Source: Nesterenkonia cremea
Lineage (GTDB): Bacteria; Actinomycetota; Actinomycetes; Actinomycetales; Micrococcaceae
Length of the DNA stretch: 64,000 nucleotides
NCBI RefSeq assembly: GCF_014642675.1
Contig: NZ_BMIS01000006.1
Location: 141,556 to 205,555, forward strand
Direction: 5' to 3'
The position numbers and the translations under genes are program-made. The stretch's first letter is position 1. Each line of letters opens with the position of its first letter. Positions 25,650 to 35,226 of this stretch are shown here, one piece after another. The notes beneath the pieces were generated by a model. The model did no database searches. It was not told where the DNA came from and worked only from the letters and a program-made list of their open reading frames with translations.

Positions 25650-26861
25650 ATGAGTTCTACCGTCGGCCCGCTCGAGGGTCTGGAGCGCGCAACGATCATC
25701 GACCCCGCTGCGATCAGGCATAACGTCCGCACCATCGCTGTGGCGGTCTCTCCTGCCAAGGTCATGGTGGCCGTGAAGGCGGACGGCTACGGCCACGGCG
25801 CGCTCACCGCTGCCCAGGCGGCCCTCGACGGCGGTGCCGACTGGTTGGGCGTCGCCCATGTCACCGAGGCCATCGAGCTGCGCGACTCCGGCATCGAGAC
25901 TCCCATCCTGGCCTGGCTGCACACCCGCGACACCGATTTCATCGCAGCCGTGGAGCGTCATATCGCCCTGGGCATCTCCGGCTGGGAGATCGAGGCCGTG
26001 GCGGAGGCCGCCGCAGCTCTGCAGACGCCTGCCCACGTGCACCTGAAGATCGACACCGGCCTGGGCCGCAACGGCTGCCCGACGGAGAAGTGGCCAGAGC
26101 TGCTGCGTGCCGCCGCTGATCACCAGGAGCGCGGTCTGATCAGTGTGGAGGGCATCTTCACCCACCTGGCCGTGGCCGATGAGCCTGACCGCCGCGAGAC
26201 CGACGAACAGCTCGCTCTCTTCCGCGAGGCCGTGGCCACCGCCGAGGATGCCGGCATCACCCCTGACCTGCGCCACGCGGCCAACACCCCCGCCGCTATG
26301 TCCCGGCCGGATGCGCACTTCGACATGGTGCGCGTGGGCGTCGGGGTCTACGGGCAGAGCCCCTTCGCAGACCGCACGGGGGAGGACCTGGGCCTGAAGC
26401 CCACGATGGAGCTGCGCACCACCGTCTCCAATGTGAAGCGTGTGCCGGCCGGGCAGGGCATCAGCTACGGCCTGACCCACCGCGTGGACCGCCCCACCTC
26501 CCTGGGGCTCATCCCGCTGGGCTACGGCGACGGCGTCCCGCGCATCGCCGTGGATGCGCCGGTGCGGATCGGAGACAGGGTCTACCGCTCAGTGGGGCGT
26601 GTGGCTATGGATCAGTTCGTGGTGGACCTGGAGGACCCAGAGACCGAGGTTCAGGTAGGCGACGACGCCGTCCTCTTCGGCGGCGACTCAGGCCTTTCCG
26701 CAGCCGACTGGGGCGCGGCCGCCCAGACCATCAACTACGAGATCATCACGCGCATCGGCGCCCGGGTGCCACGGATCGTCCGCGACAGCGGCCTGGATCA
26801 GATCGAGGCTGACCAGGAGGCCGAGGGCGTGCAGCAGTCGACCGCTCAGGGGGTCCGGTGA
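25650..26861 (+). CDS. alr: Alanine racemase
   Basis: A 403-residue PLP enzyme that supplies D-alanine for peptidoglycan. The PLP lysine lies in MVAVKADGYGHGA. Conserved segments include HLKIDTGLGRNGC, EGIFTHLAVADE, MVRVGVGVYGQSP and the active-site tyrosine region SYGLTHRVDRP, then PLGYGDGVPR and GRVAMDQFVVDL. I prefer ATG 25650 over GTG 25641 because the latter lies within the likely -10 box. tsaE overlaps its stop by 4 bases. Confidence 0.95.
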   Translation: MSSTVGPLEGLERATIIDPAAIRHNVRTIAVAVSPAKVMVAVKADGYGHGALTAAQAALDGGADWLGVAHVTEAIELRDSGIETPILAWLHTRDTDFIAAVERHIALGISGWEIEAVAEAAAALQTPAHVHLKIDTGLGRNGCPTEKWPELLRAAADHQERGLISVEGIFTHLAVADEPDRRETDEQLALFREAVATAEDAGITPDLRHAANTPAAMSRPDAHFDMVRVGVGVYGQSPFADRTGEDLGLKPTMELRTTVSNVKRVPAGQGISYGLTHRVDRPTSLGLIPLGYGDGVPRIAVDAPVRIGDRVYRSVGRVAMDQFVVDLEDPETEVQVGDDAVLFGGDSGLSAADWGAAAQTINYEIITRIGARVPRIVRDSGLDQIEADQEAEGVQQSTAQGVR

Positions 26862-27454
26862 GCCGCCGGCAGGACGACGGGCCCGCAGCACCGCTGACCG
26901 GGGAGAACTGGACCCTGGAGATGCCGCTGGAGGATCTCGAGGCCACCGAACGCTTCGCCCACATCCTTGCCGCCGAACTGACCGCAGGAACGTTGCTGGT
27001 GCTCACCGGCGGCCTCGGTGCGGGCAAGACCACCTTCACCCAGAGCCTGGCCGAGGGGCTGGACGTGACCGGCCCGGTCAGCTCGCCGACCTTCGTGCTC
27101 AGCCGCATCCACCGCAGGGCCGCCGAAGGGCCGGACCTGGTCCACGTGGACGCCTACCGCACCGACGCCGAAGGGCTGGAGTCCCTGGACCTGCTCTCCA
27201 CGCTGGCGGGCTCGGTGACCGTGATCGAGTGGGGTCGCGGTCTGGTGGAGCACGCCCTGGTGGGCGAGGGCGGCTCCTGGCTGGACTTGGAGCTGGAGAG
27301 CATCAGCGCAGAGGACCGCAGCTCGGCAGGGGGCGGGAAGATCATCACCGACTTCTCCGAGTCTGAGGAGGATCTGCTGGGCACTCCGCGGCGAGCCATG
27401 CTGCGCGGCTATGGCCCCCTGTGGCTGCGGCCACCGGATGCGCTGAACGGCTGA
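26858..27454 (+). CDS. tsaE: tRNA threonylcarbamoyladenosine biosynthesis ATPase TsaE
   Basis: A 198-residue P-loop protein needed with TsaB and TsaD for t6A37 modification of tRNA. It has the Walker A GGLGAGKTTFTQSLAEGL, the SSPTFVLSRIH segment, HVDAYRTDAEGLESLD and VIEWGRGLVE. Its GTG start overlaps the alr stop (GTGA). An extra C-terminal tail of about 45 residues ends near LRPPDALNG. tsaB, rimI and tsaD follow downstream, but a phosphatase gene lies in between. Confidence 0.93.
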   Translation: MSRRQDDGPAAPLTGENWTLEMPLEDLEATERFAHILAAELTAGTLLVLTGGLGAGKTTFTQSLAEGLDVTGPVSSPTFVLSRIHRRAAEGPDLVHVDAYRTDAEGLESLDLLSTLAGSVTVIEWGRGLVEHALVGEGGSWLDLELESISAEDRSSAGGGKIITDFSESEEDLLGTPRRAMLRGYGPLWLRPPDALNG

Positions 27455-27518
27455 ATGCCCGAGCTGGACTTGTATTCCGCCTGTGGTTCCCGGCTGTTCG
27501 TGTCCTTCTCAGCTGCCT

Positions 27519-27534
27519 GTCACCTGCTGGTCAC
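27519..27534 (+). promoter_or_regulatory. PHO-box-like 11-bp repeats upstream of the alkaline phosphatase gene
   Basis: GTCAC occurs at 27519-27523 and again at 27530-27534, an 11-base period as in actinobacterial PhoP boxes. It lies about 120 bases before the phosphatase start. Only two units are clear and they depart from the GTTCAC consensus, so this is tentative. Confidence 0.35.
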
Positions 27535-27655
27535 TCTCCTCCGATGAGCTGAACCACGCGGTGTTGGGGCTGTCCCAGTGCGCCTTCGGCCCGGATGGTC
27601 GGACTGACCTGCGCCGCCGAACGGAATCCAAGCCAAGCCTGAGGGAAGAGGACCT

Positions 27656-29203
27656 ATGCGGAGAACGAATGACGTCGTTTCGAGGAGGGCCCTGCGCGGC
27701 CCCATCGCTCGGTGGGCAGCGCTGGGCCTGACCGCGCTGATCGCTCTCACAGCCTGTGGCGAGGCTGGAGCGGATGCGCAGGACAGCGGCGATGCCCAGG
27801 GGGACGCAGGCAGCCACGAGGCCCACGTGGATCGCAGCGCTGTCGGGGACATCACCGAGCACGGAGGGGCGCAGCGATTCGAAGGCGACCAGACCGACGC
27901 CATCCGTGAGGCCATCGAAGACAGCGACGCCAAGAACGTCATCCTGCTGGTCGGCGACGGCATGGCTGACTCTGAGATCACCATCGCGCGCAACTATGAG
28001 TATGGGGCCGGGGGCTCCCTGCCGGGGCTGGACCAGTTTCCTCTGACCGGCCAGTACACCACCTACGCCGTGGATGAGGAGACCGGGGAGTCGGACTACG
28101 TGGTGGATTCCGCGGCCTCGGCCACGGCGTGGGGCTCGGGCACCAAGACGTACAACGGGGCGCTGGGCATCGACCATGAGTACAACCCGCAGACCACCAT
28201 CCTGCAGCACGCCCAGGAGGCCGGGCTGAAGACCGGGAACGTCTCCACTGCGGAGATCCAGGATGCGACGCCGGCCGCGCTGGTGTCTCACATCGATCGC
28301 CGCGGGTGCTACGGCCCGGTGGAGGCATCCGAGGAATGCCCTGACTTCGCCTTGGAGAACGGTGGCCCGGGGTCCATCACGGAGCAGTACCTGGACACGC
28401 GCCCCGATGTGGTCCTCGGTGGGGGCTCCGAGTCCTTCGCACAGGAGGCCACGGCCGGCGAGTGGGAGGGGATGACCCTTGAGGAGCAGGCCGATGAGCG
28501 CGGCTTCAACATGGTCTCCGACGCTGAGGAGCTGGCCGGTGTGGAGAACGCGGATCAGGATGAGCCGCTGCTGGGTCTGTTCTCCGAGGGCAATATGCCG
28601 GTCCGCTGGGAGGGGCCGCTGGCCACAGAGGGCGGCGCCGAGGAAGGTGCGCAGCAGTGCACCGAGAACGAGGAGCGCACCGACGATGTCCCGGATCTGG
28701 CGACCATGACGGATAAGGCCATCGATCTGCTGAACGATGATGACGGCTTCTTCCTGCAGGTGGAGGGTGCTTCCATCGACAAGGAGAACCACGCGGCGAA
28801 CCCCTGCGGCCAGATCGGTGAGACCATCGACCTGGATGAGGCGGCTCAGGTCGCGCTGGACTTCGCCCAGGAGGACGAGGAGACCTTGGTCGTGGTCACC
28901 GCCGATCACGCCCACACCAGCCAGATCACCTCCACCGGTGAAGACACTCCGGGCCTGACCCGCACTCTCATCACTGAAGAGGGCTCTGAGATGACCATCG
29001 GGTACGGCACTGCTGAGGAGGACGAGTCGCAGATGCACACCGGTGCTCAGCTGCGCATCGCCGCTTTCGGCCCGGGAGGGGCCAATGTGGTGGGGCTCAG
29101 CGATCAGACTGACCTGTTCTTCACCATGATGGATGCCCTGGGTCTGGAGCCCAGCGCCGAGGACGCGAGCGATGACAGCGAGTCCGAGGCTGACCAGAGC
29201 TGA
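27656..29203 (+). CDS. phoA: PhoA-type alkaline phosphatase lipoprotein
   Basis: A 515-residue lipoprotein: a basic N-terminus, hydrophobic segment and lipobox LTAC (Cys34), then an acidic linker. The phosphatase domain has the metal-binding [12 protein letters not shown] and the nucleophile region [18 protein letters not shown]. Metal ligands recur in [27 protein letters not shown] and [16 protein letters not shown]. It should hydrolyse phosphomonoesters outside the membrane, giving phosphate under starvation. GAGGAAGAG-like purines precede the ATG. It interrupts the tsaE-tsaB-rimI-tsaD order; an upstream PHO-box-like repeat suggests its own control. Confidence 0.93.
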   Translation: MRRTNDVVSRRALRGPIARWAALGLTALIALTACGEAGADAQDSGDAQGDAGSHEAHVDRSAVGDITEHGGAQRFEGDQTDAIREAIEDSDAKNVILLVGDGMADSEITIARNYEYGAGGSLPGLDQFPLTGQYTTYAVDEETGESDYVVDSAASATAWGSGTKTYNGALGIDHEYNPQTTILQHAQEAGLKTGNVSTAEIQDATPAALVSHIDRRGCYGPVEASEECPDFALENGGPGSITEQYLDTRPDVVLGGGSESFAQEATAGEWEGMTLEEQADERGFNMVSDAEELAGVENADQDEPLLGLFSEGNMPVRWEGPLATEGGAEEGAQQCTENEERTDDVPDLATMTDKAIDLLNDDDGFFLQVEGASIDKENHAANPCGQIGETIDLDEAAQVALDFAQEDEETLVVVTADHAHTSQITSTGEDTPGLTRTLITEEGSEMTIGYGTAEEDESQMHTGAQLRIAAFGPGGANVVGLSDQTDLFFTMMDALGLEPSAEDASDDSESEADQS

Positions 29204-29293
29204 TCCGCCGGTCCGCGGCATCGCGGGAAGGATCCGATCCTCCTGGGGTCCTGCTCTGCGCCGCTGGCTGACTCGCAGGAAGCGCCTCACCGA

Positions 29294-29299
29294 TACGAT
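29294..29299 (+). promoter_or_regulatory. -10 element of tsaB (leaderless)
   Basis: TACGAT is followed by 6 bases and the GTG start at 29306. Confidence 0.5.
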
Positions 29300-29305
29300 G
29301 GTGGG

Positions 29306-29977
29306 GTGCTTCTTGCTATCGATTCCTCCGCAGGGGCCTCTGTCGCGGTGATCCGCGACGGTGAGATCCTCGCGCACCGACAGGTCGAGTCCACTACGGC
29401 CCACACCGAGGTCCTGGCCGTCTCAGTCCGTGATGTCCTCGCGGAGATCGGGGTGGATCCTGCCTCCGCAGGGGGGCAGCTGGAGGCCGTCGTCGTCGGT
29501 GTCGGACCGGGTCCGTTCACCGGCCTGCGTGTGGGGCTGGCAGCGGCCCACGGCCTGGCCGGGGCCTGGAGCCTTCCCCTGCGCGGGATCTGCAGTCTGG
29601 ACTCGCTGGGCCTGCGTGCGGTTCGCAGCGGTGTCCGCGGAGAGTTCCTGGCGGTCAGCGACGCCCGGCGTCGGGAGGTCTACTGGGCTCGCTACGCCGC
29701 AGGATCGGGAGAGCCCGTCCTGGTGGAGGGCCCTCATGTCTCTGCAGCCGCGGATGCGCCTGCGTGTGCGGCCGTCGGAGCCGGCGTCGGCCTCTATCCG
29801 GAGCAGCTGCGGCTGCCGCACGGCCTGCACGAGGAGGCCGCTCACTGGCTCCCTGATGCCGCAGAGATCGCGCTGCTGGCCGAAAGGCCGGGTGCGCCGT
29901 ACCGCGAGCCGCTGCCGCTCTACCTGCGCGAATCCGACGCGAAGGTGCCACAGCAGATGAAGAAGGCCGGCGCATGA
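29306..29977 (+). CDS. tsaB: tRNA threonylcarbamoyladenosine biosynthesis protein TsaB
   Basis: A 223-residue protein of the ASKHA fold that partners TsaD. It starts MLLAIDSSAGASVAVI and has VVGVGPGPFTGLRVGLAAAHGL, broken here by family variation, then DARRREVYWARY. The GTG start lies 6 bases after a -10-like TACGAT, implying a new leaderless transcript after phoA. Its stop overlaps the rimI start by 4 bases (ATGA), so tsaB-rimI-tsaD are coupled. Confidence 0.93.
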   Translation: MLLAIDSSAGASVAVIRDGEILAHRQVESTTAHTEVLAVSVRDVLAEIGVDPASAGGQLEAVVVGVGPGPFTGLRVGLAAAHGLAGAWSLPLRGICSLDSLGLRAVRSGVRGEFLAVSDARRREVYWARYAAGSGEPVLVEGPHVSAAADAPACAAVGAGVGLYPEQLRLPHGLHEEAAHWLPDAAEIALLAERPGAPYREPLPLYLRESDAKVPQQMKKAGA

Positions 29978-30576
29978 GCCAGGATGCCTCCTCCCTGCCG
30001 GAGGGCGCAGCTCTTCCGGACGGTGCGGCGCTGCGCTCCATGAGTGCCGCCGACATCGCCCCCGTGTCGGAACTGGAGAACCGACTCTTCCCGCACGACG
30101 CATGGCCGGAGAGCTTCTTCTATGACGAGCTCTCCCACGCAGAACCCTCCGCCGCCCCGGAGCGGGCCACCCGGCAGTACTGGGTGATCGAGGAGAGTAC
30201 GTCTGAGGGTGTCCGGATCATCGGCTACGCCGGCATGATGTGCGTGCTGCCGATCGCCGACGTCCAGACGATCGCCGTGGCCCCGGAGGCCCAGGGCCGC
30301 GGGCTCGGCACAGTGTTGCTGCGGACCATCATCGAGGCGGCCGTCAGTCGGCGGGCCGAGCAGGTGCTCCTCGAGGTCCGCGCGGACAATCCCGGCGCCC
30401 AGGCGCTCTACCGCCGCGAAGGCTTCGAACACATCCACACGCGTCCGCAGTACTACCCCGACGGTGAGGACGCCCTGATCATGCAGAAGGCGCTGAAGGA
30501 TCTGAACGCCCCGTCCACGGCGGCCACCTTCGGCAAGGCCTCCGAGGACAGCTCCAGCGCAGGAGGGACACGATGA
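29974..30576 (+). CDS. rimI: Ribosomal-protein-alanine N-acetyltransferase-like GNAT
   Basis: A 200-residue GNAT protein. After an N-terminal extension of about 20 residues it has [20 protein letters not shown], then [10 protein letters not shown], typical of RimI. The acetyl-CoA loop is [19 protein letters not shown], followed by [20 protein letters not shown]. RimI acetylates the N-terminus of ribosomal protein S18 in E. coli; its placement between tsaB and tsaD is conserved in actinobacteria. It overlaps both neighbours by 4 bases. Confidence 0.9.
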   Translation: MSQDASSLPEGAALPDGAALRSMSAADIAPVSELENRLFPHDAWPESFFYDELSHAEPSAAPERATRQYWVIEESTSEGVRIIGYAGMMCVLPIADVQTIAVAPEAQGRGLGTVLLRTIIEAAVSRRAEQVLLEVRADNPGAQALYRREGFEHIHTRPQYYPDGEDALIMQKALKDLNAPSTAATFGKASEDSSSAGGTR

Positions 30577-31673
30577 CATCCACGCAGAGCCCTGAGGGCA
30601 GGGAGCCCCTGGTCCTCGGCATCGAAACCTCCTGCGACGAGACCGGCGTGGGGATCGTCCGCGGCACCCAGCTGCTGGCCAACACGGTCTCCTCCTCCAT
30701 GGAGGAGCATGTGCGCTTCGGCGGTGTCATCCCGGAGATCGCAGCCCGCGCGCATCTGGAGGCCTTCGTGCCCACGCTGCGCCGCGCCCTGGACACCGCT
30801 GGGGTGGAGCTCGAGGACGTGGACGCCATCGCCGTGACCGCAGGTCCCGGCCTGGCCGGTGCGCTCATGGTGGGGCTCTCCTCCGCAAAGGGGCTGGCCC
30901 TGGCCTCCGGCAAGCCGCTCTACGGGGTCAACCACCTGGTGGCCCATGTGGGAGTGGGGCTTCTGGACGATCAGGACGGCGCGGTCCAGGAGCTGCCCCC
31001 CAATACCGGTGCGCTGCTGGTCTCCGGTGGGCATACCGAGATTCTGCGCGTGGGATCCCTGACCCATGACGTGGAGCTGTTGGGCTCCACCATCGACGAC
31101 GCGGCCGGTGAGGCCTACGACAAGACGGCCCGTCTGCTCGGGCTGGGCTACCCCGGCGGCCCGGCCATCGACAAGACCGCCGCCGACGGCGACGCCAAAG
31201 CGTTCACCTTCCCGCGCGGACTGACCATGCCCAAGTTCGTGGGAACAGCGGAGGACCCCGGCAAGCACCGGCACAACTGGTCCTTCTCCGGACTGAAGAC
31301 CGCCGTGGCACGGGCCATCGAGCAGTTCGAGAAGGCCGGGAAGCCGGTGCCCACCGCCGATATCGCCGCCAGCTTCCAGGAGGCCGTGGTGGATGTGCTG
31401 ACCTCCAAGGCGGTCCGTGCGGCTCAGGAGCACGGCATCACCACGCTGCTGCTGGGCGGGGGAGTGGCCGCCAACCGCCGGCTGCGCGAACTGCTCGCCG
31501 AGCGCTGCGCCGCGGCCGGCATCGAGCTGCGCGTGCCGCCGATCCCGCTGTGCACCGACAACGGGGCCATGGTGGCTGCACTGGGCGCTCAGCTGGTGGC
31601 GGACGAAGTCGGGCCCTCCGCGCTGGACATCTCGGCCGACCCGGGGCAGCCGGTGCAGCGCATCAGCGTCTGA
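30573..31673 (+). CDS. tsaD: tRNA N6-adenosine threonylcarbamoyltransferase TsaD
   Basis: A 366-residue ASKHA metalloenzyme that transfers the threonylcarbamoyl group to A37 of ANN-decoding tRNAs. It has [16 protein letters not shown], the metal-binding [58 protein letters not shown] and [12 protein letters not shown]. All key loops are intact. It ends the tsaB-rimI-tsaD unit and converges with the YbdK-type gene 25 bases away. Confidence 0.96.
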   Translation: MTSTQSPEGREPLVLGIETSCDETGVGIVRGTQLLANTVSSSMEEHVRFGGVIPEIAARAHLEAFVPTLRRALDTAGVELEDVDAIAVTAGPGLAGALMVGLSSAKGLALASGKPLYGVNHLVAHVGVGLLDDQDGAVQELPPNTGALLVSGGHTEILRVGSLTHDVELLGSTIDDAAGEAYDKTARLLGLGYPGGPAIDKTAADGDAKAFTFPRGLTMPKFVGTAEDPGKHRHNWSFSGLKTAVARAIEQFEKAGKPVPTADIAASFQEAVVDVLTSKAVRAAQEHGITTLLLGGGVAANRRLRELLAERCAAAGIELRVPPIPLCTDNGAMVAALGAQLVADEVGPSALDISADPGQPVQRISV

Positions 31674-31698
31674 CCCCTCACCTCATGGGGAAGTACGC

Positions 31699-32862
31699 CT
31701 AGAGGGTGCCGGGGCCGTTGATGGACATCCGGGTCCGGGCGGCGGAGTCGAGGACCACTTGGCGCAGGTCGCCGTCGTGGTTCTCCGCGACTTTGAGCTG
31801 GCGCTGGTAGCCGGCGCCGTCGTCCATCATCCGCTCCACCAGGCGCAGCTCCTTCTCGCAGCCGAGCTGCTTGGCCACAGGCTCCAGGCGCTCCAGCTCC
31901 TTGGCCAGGTGGTCGGTGACCAGCTCCTCATCACCGTTCTCGTTGAGGATGATGATGGCCTCCAGCCCGTAGCGTGCCGCGCGCCACTTGTTCTCCTTCA
32001 CGTACCAGGGCGGCATGGAGGTCACCGAGCCGCCGTCCTCCAGAGTCTGCACGGTGTCATGGACGATGCACTGAGTCAGTGCTGTCAGTGCGCTGATCTC
32101 CTCCAGTGTGGCCACGCCGTCGCAGATGCGCATCTCCACAGTTCCCAGGCGTGGAACGGCCCTGACGTCCCAGCGGACCTCGCTGACATCGTCGATGACC
32201 CCGGTATGGGTCAGATCCGCCACGGCCCGCTCATAGCCGGACCATTCCTCGAACTGATACGACTGCCCGGCGGTGGGCAGCTGCTGGAACATCAGCGAAC
32301 GGTTGGAGGCGTAGCCGGTCCGTTCCCCGGACCAGAAGGGGGAGGAGGCCGAGAGTGCCTGGAAGTGGGCGTTGTAGTTGCACAGCGCGTTCACCGCGGG
32401 CATCGCCTGGCGCACATCATCCAGGCCCACATGCACGTGGACCCCGTAGATGACCATCTGCCGGCCCCACCACTGGGTGCGGCGGATCAGCTCGTTATAG
32501 CGCTCCTTATCGGTGACCGGCTGCTTGGCCGGCGGGGCGAAGGGGTGGGAGCCCTGGCAGTAGAGGTCCACATCCAAAGGCTCGCAGTGGCGCATCACAT
32601 TGCGTGCCGTCTCGCGCAGCTGCTCCACGCCCTCTTCGACGTCGTTGCACACATCGGTGATCAGCTCGATGGTGTTCAGCAGCAGCTCCTGCTTCACATA
32701 CGGGTGCTCCTCATCGGAGGCCAGCTCGGGCAGGTCGCCGTGGGTGGCCTCCAGGATCCGCTCGGCCACGCTGCGCAGGTCACCGGTCTGTCGGTCCACC
32801 AGCGCCAGTTCCCACTCGATGCCGAGAGTCGATCGGTCAGACTTCGCGAAGGGCAGTTCCAA
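31699..32862 (-). CDS. YbdK-family carboxylate-amine ligase (glutamate-cysteine ligase type 2)
   Basis: A 387-residue GCS2-family ligase. It starts near ELPFAKSDRSTLGIEWELAL, with the metal/substrate glutamates, and has QELLLNTIELITD, HPFAPPAKQPVTDKERYNEL, IYGVHVHVGLDD and VRWDVRAVPRLGTVEMRICD. Family members join glutamate and an amine or cysteine; the actual substrate here is unknown. The ORF opens further upstream, to 32979, but TTG 32862 follows AGAGGAA at good spacing and starts where family homology begins, so I use it. The extended frame would run into the divergent nagZ gene. Confidence 0.85.
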   Translation of the reverse strand: MELPFAKSDRSTLGIEWELALVDRQTGDLRSVAERILEATHGDLPELASDEEHPYVKQELLLNTIELITDVCNDVEEGVEQLRETARNVMRHCEPLDVDLYCQGSHPFAPPAKQPVTDKERYNELIRRTQWWGRQMVIYGVHVHVGLDDVRQAMPAVNALCNYNAHFQALSASSPFWSGERTGYASNRSLMFQQLPTAGQSYQFEEWSGYERAVADLTHTGVIDDVSEVRWDVRAVPRLGTVEMRICDGVATLEEISALTALTQCIVHDTVQTLEDGGSVTSMPPWYVKENKWRAARYGLEAIIILNENGDEELVTDHLAKELERLEPVAKQLGCEKELRLVERMMDDGAGYQRQLKVAENHDGDLRQVVLDSAARTRMSINGPGTL

Positions 32863-32958
32863 TGTGGGTTCCTCTGGTCCGCGGACGGTGCAACAGGTCA
32901 AGCGTATCCCCATATCCCCGGGCTTTCGGGCACGGACTACCCGCTGGACGATGGCCGT

Positions 32959-32964
32959 TATCCT
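32959..32964 (+). promoter_or_regulatory. -10 element of the nagZ-like gene (leaderless)
   Basis: TATCCT is followed by 7 bases and ATG 32972. Confidence 0.45.
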
Positions 32965-32971
32965 GGTGCCC

Positions 32972-34798
32972 ATGCTCACCCGTCACAGAGGCTCAACCCT
33001 GTCCGCAGCAGCGCTGCTGTCCGCCCTCATGCTGGCCGCCTGTGGAGGCGGCACGGCGGGGGACGGCGACGCCGACGGCTCGGGCGATCAGCCCGAGGGC
33101 GAGCAGGACCAGCATCAGGAGCAGATCGAAGAGGCCGAGGCCGCCCGGGACGCCGCATTGGCCGGTCCCGCTGAGGCTCATCAGGAGGAGGCCGCCCAGC
33201 TGGTCTCCGAGCTGAGCCTGGAGGAGAAGGTCGGCCAGGTCCTGGTGGGCGAATACTCCTCGGCCGACGCCTCCGGCATGGCCTCCCTGGTGGAGGAGCT
33301 CCACCTGGCCGGGGCCATCGTCATGGGCGACAACGTCCCCGCCGCAGGTGAGGGCGCCGAGCAGTCCGGCGCCGACCTCACCGAGCTGGAGACCCAGATC
33401 TCCTCCATCCAGTCCGCCGCTGAGGAGCGTGGATACCCCGCGATGATCTCCGTGGACCAGGAGGGCGGCTTGGTCACCCGAGTGGGTGAACCCCTGACCG
33501 AATGGCCCACCCCCATGGCCTTCGGCGCGGCGCATGAGAACCTCGAGGGCACTGGGCTGACCTGGCAGGGTCACCTCTTCATGGGCGAGGAGCTCGCTGA
33601 GCTCGGCTTCACCGCCTCCTTCGCCCCCAACGGTGACGTGACCGTGGGCGCGGCCGATCCGACCATGGGCTCGCGCGCCTTCAGCTCGGATCCGGAGGTC
33701 GTGGCCGAGCTGTCCCTGACCGGCATCCGCGGCTTGGCCGAGGGCGGCCTGATGGGCTCGGTGAAGCATTTCCCCGGCCACGGCTCGGTCACCGATGACT
33801 CCCACTACACCCTGCCCACCCAGGACGCCTCCCTGGAGGAGCTGCGCGAGCAGGATTGGGTGCCCTTCGCCGAGAGCATCGAAGCCGGGGTCCCGATGAT
33901 CATGATGGGTCATATCGACGTCCCCGCCCTGGATGAGGGCGTTCCCTCCTCGCTCTCCAGCGCCGCCTATGACGAGCTGCGCGAGATGGGCCACGACGGC
34001 GTCGTGGTCACCGATGCGCTGAACATGGGCGCCATCGCCGACGGCTACGGTCCGGACCAGGCGCCGGTCATGGCGCTGGAGTCCGGTGCCGACCTGCTGC
34101 TGATGCCCGCCGACGTCCGCGGCGCCCACGAGGCCATCGTCAGCGCGGTGGAGTCCGAGGAGCTCAGCCAGGAACGCCTGGATGAGGCCGCCGAGCGCGT
34201 GGTGGCCATGTTGCTCTGGCAGCAGGACCTGGAGGCCGGAGAGCTCGACGCCGGCCCCGGTGTGCAGATGCCCGAGATGCTCCGCGACCATTACCTCGGC
34301 CTGGGCGAGGAGGGGCTCACCGACGACGCCGAATGGTTGGACGACGGTGCCATCGACGGCGAGCCCGGATCCGCCGACTGGGTGGAGCACAACGCGGAGA
34401 ATGTGGCCGAGCAGCTGGCCGCCGCCTCGGTGACAGTGGTGGCCGGAGAATGTGGCACGGACCAGCTCGAGGGCGGCCTGCAGATCAGCGGCGGCACTGA
34501 GCAGGACCAGGCGCGCCTGGCCGCGGCGGCCGAGCGGGCCGGCGTCGAGGTCACCGACGCCGGCGGCGCCCAGGTCACTCTGCTGGGCGGCGATCAGCCC
34601 GCGGCCGGTGGCGATGTGGCCGTGGCCCTGGACCGTCCGGAGGGCCTGGACGGCTCCGATGCTCCCACGCAGATCGCGCTCTACGGCCGCACGGCTGAGT
34701 CCTTCGATGCGCTGATAGCCGTGCTCCAGGGCGGCGAAGCTCCGGGCAGCCTGCCGGTCCCGGTGGGCGATCTCGAGCCCGGGCACTCGGCCTGCTGA
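32972..34798 (+). CDS. nagZ: Glycoside hydrolase family 3 lipoprotein, beta-N-acetylhexosaminidase-like
   Basis: A 608-residue lipoprotein with lipobox LAAC (Cys24) and a long Asp/Gln/Glu-rich linker to about residue 65. The GH3 barrel has MISVDQEGGLVTRV, LGFTASFAPNGDV and the NagZ-type catalytic motif GSVKHFPGHGSVTDDSHY, then GVVVTDALNMGAI. It probably removes GlcNAc from muropeptides or chitin oligomers outside the cell; the family name nagZ is by motif. A C-terminal region of about 150 residues follows the barrel. An upstream in-frame ORF is antisense to the YbdK gene and is ignored; ATG 32972 begins the signal peptide. Confidence 0.9.
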   Translation: MLTRHRGSTLSAAALLSALMLAACGGGTAGDGDADGSGDQPEGEQDQHQEQIEEAEAARDAALAGPAEAHQEEAAQLVSELSLEEKVGQVLVGEYSSADASGMASLVEELHLAGAIVMGDNVPAAGEGAEQSGADLTELETQISSIQSAAEERGYPAMISVDQEGGLVTRVGEPLTEWPTPMAFGAAHENLEGTGLTWQGHLFMGEELAELGFTASFAPNGDVTVGAADPTMGSRAFSSDPEVVAELSLTGIRGLAEGGLMGSVKHFPGHGSVTDDSHYTLPTQDASLEELREQDWVPFAESIEAGVPMIMMGHIDVPALDEGVPSSLSSAAYDELREMGHDGVVVTDALNMGAIADGYGPDQAPVMALESGADLLLMPADVRGAHEAIVSAVESEELSQERLDEAAERVVAMLLWQQDLEAGELDAGPGVQMPEMLRDHYLGLGEEGLTDDAEWLDDGAIDGEPGSADWVEHNAENVAEQLAAASVTVVAGECGTDQLEGGLQISGGTEQDQARLAAAAERAGVEVTDAGGAQVTLLGGDQPAAGGDVAVALDRPEGLDGSDAPTQIALYGRTAESFDALIAVLQGGEAPGSLPVPVGDLEPGHSAC

Positions 34799-34813
34799 GC
34801 GTTGGGGGCGCTG

Positions 34814-35167
34814 ATGACTGAAGGCATGGAAGCTGTGACGGCTCGGCTGCAGGCCGGGCTGGTCGCCTCGCAGAAGATCTCCGACCTGATCTCCGAGTTC
34901 TCCCTCGGCGAGTATGAGCTGGCTTCCTGGGAGACGAAGAACACGGTGGAGGAGGAGTATCAGGCGCTGGCGGGATCCATGCAGGAGCTGCGCGAACTCG
35001 ACCCCGACTTCGCCGAACGGATCCCGGGACTGGCCGAGGCGGTCGGCGTCGGGCGCCATATCTCCGGAGCGGAGCTGGAGGCCGAGGATGAGATCCTCTG
35101 GCGCAGCGCGGCCGAGGAGCTTCCCCAGCTGCAGCAGGCGCTGCTGCAGCTGCTGATGCACAGCTGA
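34814..35167 (+). CDS. Hypothetical protein, alpha-helical
   Basis: A 117-residue ORF starting 15 bases after the nagZ-like stop, with GGGGGC ahead of the ATG. It reads MTEGMEAVTARLQAGLVASQ and is rich in Glu, Leu and Ala throughout, suggesting a soluble helical protein without signal peptide or membrane span. I do not recognise a family. Its codon use and tight spacing argue that it is real and co-transcribed with the GH3 gene. An alternative start is TTG 34802. Confidence 0.6.
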   Translation: MTEGMEAVTARLQAGLVASQKISDLISEFSLGEYELASWETKNTVEEEYQALAGSMQELRELDPDFAERIPGLAEAVGVGRHISGAELEAEDEILWRSAAEELPQLQQALLQLLMHS

Positions 35168-35226
35168 GCGCGGTGCTGGGCCGGGCTTGCTCGTAGCGGG
35201 TGCAGGCTTGAGCCCAGCTCAGCTGC

